Source: Gorsachius magnificus (taxonomy: Eukaryota; Chordata; Aves; Pelecaniformes; Ardeidae). Taken from it: a stretch of DNA of 64,000 nt. The notes under the pieces are model-generated. The model saw only the letters and a list, made by a program, of their open reading frames with translations. It was not told where the DNA came from and did no database searches. A program made the translations under genes and the position numbers. The stretch is taken from the NCBI GenBank assembly GCA_034008185.1, contig CM067082.1, positions 102,357,311 to 102,421,310 on the forward strand, in the 5' to 3' direction. Positions 24,201 through 34,845 of this stretch are shown one piece after another (position 1 is the stretch's first letter; every line of letters begins with the position of its first letter).

Positions 24201-26330
24201 CAAGCAGGACACACTATGGGGGAATGTTTTTTCTTCATTCTGCAAGTCCTCCAGGCAAAGGGTGGACAGCTCAGGAAGAGCGTGTAGTTTAGTATTCTTG
24301 GCCGCTTGGAGGTAGGGCAGATTAGGTCTAGGGCTTTGAAGACAAACAGTAGTTTTCTGTAGCTTGCAAGGCTGGAGAGGATTGTTTCTATGTAGGTAGT
24401 GGAATAAGGATCAGGACAGCACTAGGTATTTAAGATTAGATTTTTCAGGTCAGTATTTTCAGATCTGAAGAATATGGCAGCATCTGCCCATGCTGCCCCT
24501 AGTTCTCTTCTGTGTTTCCAGCACTAGAAGATTCTGGCTCCACACCTTTGCTTTGCCTCATTGAAGAGGAAATGATCCAGTTGTAAAGCTAATTCATCAG
24601 TTCCTCATTTTCTATACCCAGACCTACTCCTCATTATAACCTCCCAACTTATCACAGCCATAAAACCAAGCATTTCTGCCAGTTAGTTTCAGTTACATTT
24701 CTAACCATAATAACAGCAGAAATTATCCTTACTGTTTCAGACTTGCTGTCTTGTGTCCGTGGGCTACCACAGAAATTTACAGCAGGTAACCAACCGTAAG
24801 CCATAATTTTTCAGTTTCTGATGTCATCAACACCAAGGCTAACCAATGATATGTCTTCATTGTACCACAGACTAAAGATTCATGGTTAATTCAGGATCAG
24901 ATATTGGTTTTCAGGTTAGGTTAGAAGTTAGGGGTTAGGGTTCAGATTATTTTTAGGACAGCAAGGACTAAAGAGATCATTTTATTGTTGGGTACTGCAT
25001 GACCTGTAGGACTAGAAGCTGGGCTATCACAGACAAATGGCTTGTGATTAATTCTCTTGCTATTAGGGGTCTCTGGACTATTAACCTTAATTTTAAGGTT
25101 AGAGCTCAGAAGATCTGGGTCATCAGAGCTAGATTTATTGCTGGATTCTGCAAAGCCCAGAGGGCTAGACTGATGGCTTGAACAGGAATGAGCAAATGAT
25201 TTGTGTTTCGGGGCAGTTAGGGATGACTAGGCCATGGGAATATTGTAGCAAACAGTTCGCACAGATGCCCATTTTGGCCTCAGAAAAGATTTGGACTGGT
25301 AGCAAGCAAATGATAAGTTAAACGGTCTTTTACATTTACATAATTTACATTACAACCTAACACCAAAATAGGTTTCTATGACTATATTAGATTAACAAAC
25401 TTATCAGACTTACTTCCAGTCTGTTGGAAATGCTACATTGTTAGGCAAGTAACATAAGACTGGATTAATTTATCAGTTCACTAATTCTTACTCAGTGCAA
25501 ACTTTCAGGAAGAAACAAACCCATCCACATCCACAACATATTAGAGTGCAAAGTTTGGTGTCACTGACAGGCCAATCCACTAAATAGCAGGTCAGCACAA
25601 ATCATGCAACTAATCAGAATTTTTTTTCTCAGCATGAGACAGGAACAAGAATAATTACTTTCTTCAATATTCTCCAGCATATAAAGCCACATTTCAAGAA
25701 GGCACTTACAAGACAAGCCAGAAATGGCTTTCCATATACAGCTCAAAATCTAGCCATGATAAAGTCATTAACAGTTCTACAGTAACCATTACAGCCAAAA
25801 CCCAGCACAAAAATAAATCTCTACTAATCAAGAGAAAGCCTTGAAAGCAAAGTGGAAGGGTGCTACACACCAGAATGCTGAAAAGACTTCCACGCCCCAG
25901 TAAGGTGGGGGATTACTACCAAAATTGCTTTGGGCAAAAGTGCTCAGTGTTCTTGATGTTAGCAGTGGCTTGCGGTACTGGACCTATTGCCAGTCACCTG
26001 ACTATTTGCCATCACATTTGGCATTTATCATTAGCCTCAATATTATTGTCACAAATCTAGCTAGCCAAATTTTCTGATAAGAACTAAACCTGTCATTAAC
26101 TAGAGGGACTCAGAGGCACCAAGCCTGTAGTTCACCACAGTCCTGTTGCAGTAGCCAAAAGTAACAAGAACAGGCCATCCAGTTAATCACACGGTGACAA
26201 TCACAACCAATTCCCAAGCAAGTATTAGGAGTGTAATGTATCTGAATGCAGACAAGATGAAGCCAGACATCTTTTGATCTCTGAGAGATACTGGTCAGAC
26301 CTGAGAAAGAGAGAGATAAAAGCAATGCCT
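21290..26330. repeat. Cluster of diverged complex repeats in both orientations
   Basis: The same phrases recur here in altered form. A '(a/c)aaatggtttgtgattaattct'-like motif occurs at about 22977-22995, 23394-23417, 25032-25055 and 25192-25209, and reversed at 23793-23809. A 'cttgcaag'-centred motif preceded by 'tctagaact' or 'gtctttgaa' phrases occurs near 22898, 23078, 23203, 23352 and 24362, about 130-180 bp apart. A 'cctccaggc' block followed by 'gggtggg' or 'gggtgga' occurs at 22532 and 24248. A telomere-like 'gttaggggttagggtt' lies at 24927-24942. The pattern fits an old tandem or satellite-like array, partly inverted and heavily diverged. Boundaries are approximate and the family is unknown to me. 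Poly(T)14 lies at 22961-22974. Confidence 0.45.
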
Positions 26331-27479
26331 AGACCAGGAGATGAAAGGGGGAATCCACTGATTTACATGCACGGCCCATTGGATTTCTGGGTTCTGTTTC
26401 TTCCTAGCTCTGACTTAGACAATTAACACACAATGATGCCACACAGGGGTGGTCCTGAACGGACCTGGAAAAGAGTAAAAATGTCCTAAAGTGCCTCAGT
26501 CCGTGAGGCAGAGAAGGCAGCAGCTTTCAGATTGGGATAGCTCACCTGTGCGGCCCGAAGTCGCAAGAAAGAGGAGGGAAAGAGGCAACTCAACTTTGTC
26601 TCTCCTTTTCCTGCCTTCATTTGCTTTTTTTCCTTCCTGGAAGCTTTCCCCCCTTCTCTGACAGGCACTTGAAAATGAGGGCATTCACTTTGAGCCAGGG
26701 GTGGCACAGGGATAGGAAGCTGACAGGACCAAAAGTTATGGCTAAGCTGAAGATCTCTCTGTGCAGGCAGCTACCAGATGGCTGCCTGCTCCTTCCCATG
26801 CCCTCCCTTCCCTTCACAAGGGTGAGTAAAGTGAGGCTGAGGGGATAAGCTGTGGCTGTTGTGTTGACAACATGGATAGGGCTACATTTCCTCTTTCAGG
26901 AGGTGTTCAAGAGCATCAGCTCAAGAAAGGCTGCTTTGGGAAATAGTTATGATGGCTATGCCATGGAAGTCAGCATAGGTAGGGGGTGCAAGGGCAGGAG
27001 ACAGCAAGGAGGAGACACGCTAGGGCTTTAGAAGTAGAAATACAGAGAAACAGGTAGGAAGAGATGAGAGAATGGGAGCTGGCAAGTGAACGTTGGGAAG
27101 TGGGGGGAGAAGTAGACTAGACAGGCTCTGATCTGCTAGTATTTGAAGTTGTAAAGCTTGTTGTTAGGAAGAAATTTATTTTTTAGAGCTACCTTTGTTA
27201 TACTTGGGACAGGGGCACTTGAGATGGGCCTCTCTGCAGAAGGCCAGAGAGGATGTATGAATGCAGGGAAAGGGACTGACAAGGAAAAAGGAGTGGCAGA
27301 AAGAAGTAAGGGAGGAACAGGAACAATGTTAAGCACCTTGAAGAAGTCTGCAGAGCTGGCAGCTGGACATGAAAGGCTCAAAACCAAAACACCATCTGAC
27401 TGAGCTCTTGGGAATTCAAGGGTTTTATCGGTTCACCTTTCAGTACTGGCAGGATATGAAATCCCAGTAAAAACTGCCA
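26331..27479. other. Unique sequence, nothing recognised
   Basis: A slightly purine-rich stretch with short overlapping open frames on both strands at 26486-26848. None resembles a known protein. Confidence 0.45.
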
Positions 27480-27985
27480 CAGGAGGAAACCACTGTCACT
27501 GATTAAATAGACTAAGACCCTTCAGCCTAAGGGACAATATGATAGATGTCCATAAAATTACAAGTGGCATAAGCATGGTAAATAGGAAATAACTGCACAC
27601 TATTTGTTCTGGTATACAACCAATGGACATCAAATGAAAAGCAAGAAGCATTTTTCAAACAAAGAAAAAGGTAGCTTTTCTCTTTCTTAACTCACAGTAA
27701 AGCCAGCTAACCCTTTGCCACAGGATATTGTGGGATACCACAAGTTAACTTGCATTTAGAAATTCATGAACGAATTCGCAGAAGAAAAATCCATCAGAGC
27801 TATTAAAAACAAAGGCCCCATCCCTGGCTCAGGAATTACCCGAGCCACAGATTCCTGGAGCCTGAAGCGTGTTTTGAGGAAGTCTCGCTACATTTGCCCT
27901 CTTCCCACAGCCTTCTTCAGTCATCTGGCCCTGACCATGCTCAGAAATGAGATACTGGGTTAGGGATGGACCCCCAAGCTTAACC
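27480..27985 (+). mobile_element. CR1-type LINE, 3' part, plus strand
   Basis: The sense CR1 3' region can be followed over about 500 bp: 'agggacaatatgatagatg' at 27530-27548 (family: aggggatatgatagaggt), 'ccataaaattacaagtggc' at 27550-27568, 'ggacatcaaatgaaa' at 27625-27639 (family: tcaccaaatgaaat), 'tttgccacaggatattgtg' at 27714-27732 (family: ttgccagaggatgttgtg), 'aaattcatgaacgaat' at 27760-27775, 'gagctattaaaaacaaagg' at 27797-27815, and finally 'gagatactgggttagggatgg' near 27949-27969 (family: gatactgggctagatgg). It is 5'-truncated and carries no usable ORF2. Confidence 0.85.
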
Positions 27986-28859
27986 AAGACCATTGTTGTG
28001 GGGAAATGCAAGACAAAGGTAGAGAAAGACCTGAATATCACTACGGAATAAGTGCAGAAAGTCCATGTGTCATGATAAATGGAACCAAGCCCAGAATTTG
28101 GAAACACTGAGCTTCAGCCATCGCTGGAAATAAGATACACCAGTCACGCAAACAACCACGAAAGCACCACCAAACAATAAAGAGAAGCCAGATAGGGTGG
28201 AGGCAGGTCCTTCACTAGCAGCAATAATTCAACCACATAGTGGGAGTTTCATTTCAAAACCAATATATTTGAACATCTGTGAGACTTATGAGGCTGTAAT
28301 GGGCTGGCAAGACAAGATTCCTTGTCTCTTCTGTGACTTATGTGCTTGTAATGTCTGGCCTCAGAAAATCAGCAAGTACTGGCACAAAGGACATGGCAAC
28401 AACAAACATATTTAAAAGGGAACATGTAGCAACCTGCATGGAGTTTGGAGGGAGGAATCCAGGCCGCTGCTGGTCAGAGGGAGAGAAAGCAGCAGGGAAG
28501 TCAGTGTGCACTGGAGGGATGCTAGCTGCAGCTGTGGCACGGCATTTTTGCTCATCTCTCTTCTACCAGAAGCTTTTCAGTAGCCTTCTGATACTCACAA
28601 AGCTCATCCCAGTTCCTGGGCTAATACATACACATGTAATTCATATCTGTGCATCCTTTTGCCCTTAATTTGCTTTAGCTTGGAGAACTCTTCCTGAAAT
28701 CCAGTATTGACTATTCTCCTTCTCACTGCTCCCACACCTTCAAACCAGCTCCACCTCTTCACATGTATTTATAGAGACTAACAATTTCCTGCCTCAGGCT
28801 CTTTTTCTACCAGACAAGGCAGGCAAAGCTGTTTTTATTTTCTCCCATAAGACAGACAC
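27986..28859. other. Sequence between two CR1 copies, nothing recognised
   Basis: No gene was supported. The last 150 bp may belong to the neighbouring minus-strand CR1, but alignment by eye is not convincing there. Confidence 0.4.
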
Positions 28860-30465
28860 AGGTTCTAACTTAAATTCATCATTCTTCACCATACAGGGAC
28901 AGAACTGTACACGGTATAAACTTCTTGGATCTTACCTGTGCCTTGTAAAATAGTTTTAATTCTTCCCTATCTTTACTGAAGTTGTATTAGTAACATATTT
29001 TAAGGGCTGCATTTGCTACTTCCCGGGCTCCTTCAAATGACACGAACATTTGTTGTCACAATGTAAACCAAAACTTCAGGTGTTTTTCCTCCTCATGCAT
29101 AGGAAAATTGATGAGTTCTCAGCCTAGAGCAGAAATTTCTGGCTTTAGCTCTTTATGTACATGACCTCACAAACAGTCCAGTCCTCAATGTCATATGATT
29201 CTTTGTATATGATATTTGGATGTCTCCTTTTTTTTGACAGTGCTTCCCACCTTGAAGTCAAGAGCAGATTTCATTAACATAGAGTTAATTCTGAGCCAGC
29301 ATCATTAATGAAAATATTTGAGTAGGTAAGGACCAAAACCATCTTTGCAAACGTCTACTTGTGTTCTCTTGCCAGCTGTCCTTCACCTATGTATACCAGC
29401 CATTCCTGCCTACCCTTTTACCCACCTTGAAGCTTCAGTGTTAAACCCTGTCTGTTGCCTCTTAACTACTTATATTATCCATATATAATCTACGGGAAAT
29501 TTTCAGTGAAGTACACCCAGACAAAATCTACTGAATATCAAACACAGATATCAGGTTACCCTGGCATGAAAAAATGTGATACACCCCAGGCACAATTTAG
29601 TTCTTCTAATTGTCTTTATCTTTAAAATATAATCTTAAATGCTGCATATTAGGGAGGTGAGCCTAGAAGGAAAGTAAATTCCCCCAATCAGATTTCCTCC
29701 CTTTCAGCAGCACTAAACTTGTGCTTTCAATTTACTAGAAATATTAAATATAATTTCATAGTAACATGTCATTTACTCTTGTTAGTAACCTGGCACCAGC
29801 CCTTTTATAGATTTATTAAATTACTTTGCCTGTGACCTGCAATTTCATGTGCCAGTTCTTTCAGCATTCAGAAGTGGAGATTATCCACTCTCCTCACTTG
29901 ATCGTAGAAAGCATTTTGAATTTTGCTTCACCTCATTTTGGTTTCTCCAGATCCTCAATCCTGTTTGTCATTGTCACCCTTATTTGAAAACTGAGGTATA
30001 TAACCCAAACCCTCACTTTTCTGTGTTATACTTTGAGAATCAAATCCCTATATAGTTCATATAGGATTCCAATTTAATTTCCTTTTTTCTCTTGTTCTTT
30101 TTATTTCTATAACCAAAGAACTTCTTGTTGATTGTTTCAATTTTCTTTTCAAGGTTCAACTCCGTCTGATTCCTGGCAGTTCTCACTTTGCCTGTATACT
30201 TCCTGACATCTAAGACATAGCTTTATTTGCTGGTCGATCCTTTTTTCCATCCCTTGTAAGCTCCCTGCTTACTCTTAATATCCCCTTTGAGAGGGTTATT
30301 CATCCAGTTAGGGCTGGGGGCCCTCTTGGTCTTTTCCACTCAACTTGTTGGGATCCAAATTACAGATAGTTTTGTACCTTTGACTTGAGAAATTCCAAAC
30401 TTCCTCCACATTCAAATCCCTGTAGTTTTCATGCCAGTTGACTTCACTAACCAGAACCCTTAGAA
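28860..30465 (-). mobile_element. Old CR1-type LINE, internal to 3' region, minus strand
   Basis: Read on the plus strand, phrases appear in the order of a reversed CR1: 'cagaactgtacacggtata' at 28901-28919 (family: agaactgtacacagtattc), 'cattaatgaaaatatttgag' at 29302-29321 (family: cattaatgaaaatattgaat), 'ctgtctgttgcctcttaac' near 29449-29467 (family: gtttcctatcttttaacc), 'gtgaagtacacccagac' near 29507-29523 and 'atctactgaatatca'. Further on, 'ccagttctttcagcattcag' lies near 29852-29871 and 'aacttcttgttg' at 30119-30130, then 'gggttattcatccagttagg' at 30293-30312 and 'cttgttgggatcc' at 30345-30357. This covers reverse-transcriptase coding sequence of a typical element, but stops and indels are frequent. 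It is one of the longest CR1 remnants in the window and probably the oldest. Confidence 0.7.
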
Positions 30466-31315
30466 CTTATCATATGGATATTTCAGAACATATAACATTA
30501 CATAGTCCTTTATGTGTTTAAAATACAAGTACCACTAACTTCAGTTGCAGCTGTGAATGCTCAGCACTTCTGCAAACCAGACCCTAGAGTCTCCTGTCAG
30601 GACCCCAGAAATGAGGAACACACAATTAGTGACCACCTGTGGAAAAGTGTGATGCCTGGCAAGGCACAAGGACCGAATGGTAAAAGGAAACGGAGAGAAT
30701 CCAACTGTGTGAGCCAGTATTCCACTATCGTAGCCATATGACTTGGTTTTTTTCTTCATACAGCCGCCTTGTTCCATTGCTATACAACTCACAGGTTTTT
30801 GTAACAAATGAAGAAAGAATATTGAAGACAATACCTTGCCCCAGTACTCATTCCTGATTCATTCCCAAAGCAGGTCAGTGAGTAAATGGCCCATGGAGAA
30901 AAAATACCCAACAAAACAAAAAAAAAAGCCCAGTATGCCTGCAATTAAAGATGGTATCAGAGAGCAAATTTATGGGATAGGGCAGGGAAATGTAATCATG
31001 ATTGCAAAGTTCAGAGTGCTTAAATGAAACTTTAATAGTACTCTCAATATGCATTTTTCGGTGCAGTTTGGCTTGTTTTTTATTTTTTTTGAAAGCAAAG
31101 TGAAAAAACAGAAGTTCCATCATGTAACTACTTGTAAGCACTGCACTCTCCACTGTCAACCATATGAATTTTCCACACAGGTCTAAGTAATTTAATTTAA
31201 AGGAATAGCTTATAGCAAGAGGTTGTTGACCTCTTTATTGGCAACACTGAAGTGGGATGACACACACTGCTAGCATTTAAACAGAATTTTGCTGACAGCA
31301 GAGGAACTATGAGGG
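30466..31315. other. Unique sequence, nothing recognised
   Basis: No gene or repeat recognised. Overlapping frames of about 95 codons on opposite strands appear fortuitous. Confidence 0.45.
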
Positions 31316-31990
31316 GACCTAAATATCACATGTACTATTCCATGTTCCTCACCTATTTGTCTATCCCATGTCAACATTACTCCTCCTGTCTCACCTTCTC
31401 TGATACAGCTTTGCCTTCATTAATCTCTTCCGTGCTGCTGCCTCAGGATCCAAATTTCATCTTTCTCATGAAATCTTTCGCTCCTGCTTCCAGCACATCT
31501 CTCTCCTTGCCTAGCAAATCTGAGTCGTCTGGATGCTTATGCAATCCCTTTTCTTCTCCCAGTCCTAGTCTTATTGTCCAGACAGCCTCAATTCCCATTT
31601 TCCATTGTAGCTCCTCATCTACTCGTTCTTACTGCACTGTGACAACTTCCCCTGACCACCTACCTTTCCTTGTTGTTATATCTCCCTTTCCCGTGTTCCA
31701 ACGCATAGGATATATGCAGTCTTTGTACCCACCTGCTGATTAGCTATTTGCCCTCAAATCTTTACCCAGCCAGTTCTCTTCTCTTTCCTTCCTAGTTACA
31801 GCACTGTCCCACCCCCCTTCCTTTTCCCCTTTCATGATCTAGACTCCTCTTTACCACACCTCTCCCTCCCTCTTTTCCTTCCCTGCCCTGCTTTCTAATC
31901 CTTTTTTATCTTCTCATACACTATCATTTCCTTTCCCCTGGTGGTTCCTGCTCACTCCTCATCATTCCCCCACCTGACGCATTGTACCTT
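31316..31990. other. Pyrimidine-rich stretch of mixed sequence
   Basis: For nearly 700 bp the plus strand is strongly biased to C and T without being a simple repeat. The line at 31861-31920 has only about eight purines in sixty bases. The bias holds a 144-codon open frame at 31309-31743 rich in Ser, Pro and Leu, which is what a pyrimidine-rich strand yields by chance. I recognise no family. Confidence 0.5.
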
Positions 31991-34744
31991 TTCCCAGATA
32001 GTTTGAGATTTTCTTCCTAATCTCAAGAACATCTTGGGGCAGTGATTGTGACAGATCAATTTATACATTCAGGATAATAAAAACTCTTTTAATCAATTTT
32101 ATCTGTTTTTCTTTTATGCTCAATATAATCCCAATCTGCAGATAATGTTCAGAAGCTTGGTGTTAGATTTATGTGCATCAATTCCACTACTACACTCTTA
32201 GGTACATTTTCCCTTTCTCGCCCCTTTCATTAAGACGGAAACAGGTCAGCTTCTCAACCACGCAGGAAAAAAAATTTTTTACTTCTCTTACGTGACTCAT
32301 TACAGTGAAATAAACTGGAACAGAACATCAAGAACGGAAAGTTGGACATCTTCTAAATATATAGATAAACTAAGGTATTGGGAGAGAAAGAGAGGAAAAT
32401 ATTTTGCATGGACAGTTTACAAACCCACAGCACTCTTAGAAGTGACTGCTGCTTCATGGATACAGCTGGACTGAGAGAGAGCTGGTTTCTTTGATAACTC
32501 TGTGTTTCAACTCAAATAAGTCACCTCATACCAGTTTCTAACACTTTTAAAGATATGTTTTATTTTTACATGGGATGCCTTGCAAGTGCTGTCACACTAA
32601 CTAGGGTGAGAGGTGACAGACTGCAGCATTACTCAGTCTCATTCATACTTGCCAGCCAGAATTAGCTTCAACAGTGCCACAACCAATACTAGATTTAGTG
32701 CCTCTCCCAGACTTAGAGTTTCCCTTCATATACAGCCTGCCTATCTTGGCTTCCTGTGCAGTATGAGCTGGTCTGAGGAACCACAGCTTTGGAACTAGCA
32801 TGCATAGGGAAACAACCCAAAAAACCAAACAAAACCCCCAACGCTAATTTAAATATTCACTGTGCTGCCAGGTAACAAACCTACTGACCGTAAGCTCTGC
32901 ATACTGTGAAATAACACTATCCCAGCAGAACGCTGCTTCTGTAGCATCCTGTCATGCCCTAATGAAGACAGTCTGCCAGAGAACAAAGATTATCCATGTC
33001 TGAGACCTTGACGGGTCAATTCAGTCAAACAAATTCAAAGGCATGTTGGGTGGGTAATTATGGAGCAGACTATTACTATCACTAATGTAAGCCACACGGC
33101 AATAGTTCACTGCCAAGGCTTTCATCTGGTGATAAAACAATGTCTCAGGAATATAACACCAGGAGAGACAAAATACAAAAGCAAAAGTATCTCTGTCATG
33201 CATACACACCCCCACACACTGAATGCTGTAATGGTGAGAGTTGTTTCAGAGCGCTAAAATTGGGGGTGGGGGGAGTTTTCTTTTCTAATCAGCTTATTTA
33301 GAAGCTAAAATTGTCATTCTGTTCTGAATATATAACTAACTGCACAGTAACTTAAAACCTCAAGCTCTGAGTATCCTTGGATGGAGACCAAGAAGCCTGA
33401 ACACTATATCCATAAAGCTCTGATTAGCTAGTTCCATGCCTGTACTGAGAATGAGGCATGTTTCAAAATCATTTGAAATGGCTCTTTCAGTGCTGTGCTC
33501 CAACATAGGTTAACCACCTGAGAGGTAAAGACTGCCAGACCGCGCTACAAATTTTGTTCAGAAGCAGAGGCTAAGTGGAGGCTTGGTTTGTCTGGTTGGC
33601 TTAGCCAAAGACCTGGGAAATGCATCAGGAGGAGCCATCTTCAAGCTGGTTTTCAAACATGCCTCTGCCCATTAGAAGTGGGGTTAAGCAAAATAAGGCC
33701 AAAGTTTGTTTGCAAGGTTTGTGAACCTTAACAAGCCATTTCCTCAACAGACCATCCTGGTCTGAATTTTGAGTTCATAAGGAAAACTTGAAACCTGGCC
33801 GGTGTTTGGTGGTTTGGGATTTGACAGAGAGTATTTCACATGGCCCTAGTTATTGGCTAAGGAAACACAGTGTGGCTGTGTCTACAAAAAAGAACTAAAT
33901 CCCTGAAAACTGGATTGGTAAAATAACAACAGTGTTATTAAAAAAAGTGTAATGTGCAATGGCAGTCTAAGTATTATTGTGGTATTTTTGGAAAAAGCCC
34001 ATACTTAGGATGGATTTCGCACCATTTCAACTGCACTATCCTTTAATTGTCTATCCCACAGCTTTCACCACAAGTACCTGAAGATCTGGCTTGTGGCTGA
34101 ATGGGAAGGTCTTCCAAGAGTCCAGGGTAACTGTGGAAGAACAGTTGGTACTCTTGGGAAAGCAACATACATCTCCGATAGGTCTGCTAAAGCTTCAGAA
34201 AGGAAGTGGACCTTTGACACAATGGCCCATACACGTCACTTACAGCCAGTGCTATATAATGTTTGTAAGTGATGCTCATGAACTGAAGCACAGCTTTTGT
34301 TCACAAACAGTAACACATAGGAAAATACTGCATAAATCTTTATGTCTGACATGAAATATAACTCATAAACAAATGAAATGTCATTTTTTCAGTGTGTGTA
34401 ATAAACCTTGTACCTGGCATAACAGTGGAGATCATCCTGTGAGGGAGGGCTGTGGATATTGTGGACTCAGCACTTTTCCAGCTGTTGCTTTTTATAGTTC
34501 TTGATAGAGACAATGAGGCCAATGGACATCATTAGCCCTGGTCAGTTTGGATTCAGGCTGCTAGTTCTGATAGAGAAAAAAAAAAGTTTATTTCAGACTC
34601 TAATATCTGTTATGTATTGTTCTGACTCCAGCTTTATACGCTACATTGAAATGGATTCTCCCTCTCCTCCACCATTAGTTTAGGAAGCACACTGAAACTG
34701 TATTGAAGAAAGGACTGACAAAACCAATTTGGCCACAGCCAGCA
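31991..34744. other. Unique sequence, nothing recognised
   Basis: No gene supported. Short open frames only, the longest 87 codons. A G-rich run lies at about 33262-33275. Confidence 0.45.
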
Positions 34745-34845
34745 AATGAAGGCCACTGACTATGAGCCAGACTGGCTGGTGTAAATCAGCATTGTTCTGT
34801 GGGCTTCACTGAGCTTATGGACAACCAGGTGATGATTTGCCTCTA
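34745..34845. repeat. Fold-back interspersed repeat, 'ggtgtaaatcagc' arm
   Basis: It contains 'gagccagactggctggtg' at 34764-34781, 'taaatcagcattgttc' at 34782-34797, a central 'gggcttcactgagctta', and the opposing arm 'ccaggtgatgatttgcctc' at 34825-34843. It is the classic sauropsid layout 'ggatcctcagctggtgtaaatcagcat ... ttcaatggagc ... ttacaccagctgaggatc', clearly recognisable though diverged. It would fold into a long imperfect hairpin. Confidence 0.7.

Noticed and set aside
31309..31743. 144-codon Ser/Pro/Leu-rich frame
   Set aside because: Explained by the pyrimidine bias of the strand, which removes stop codons and yields Ser, Pro, Leu and Phe.
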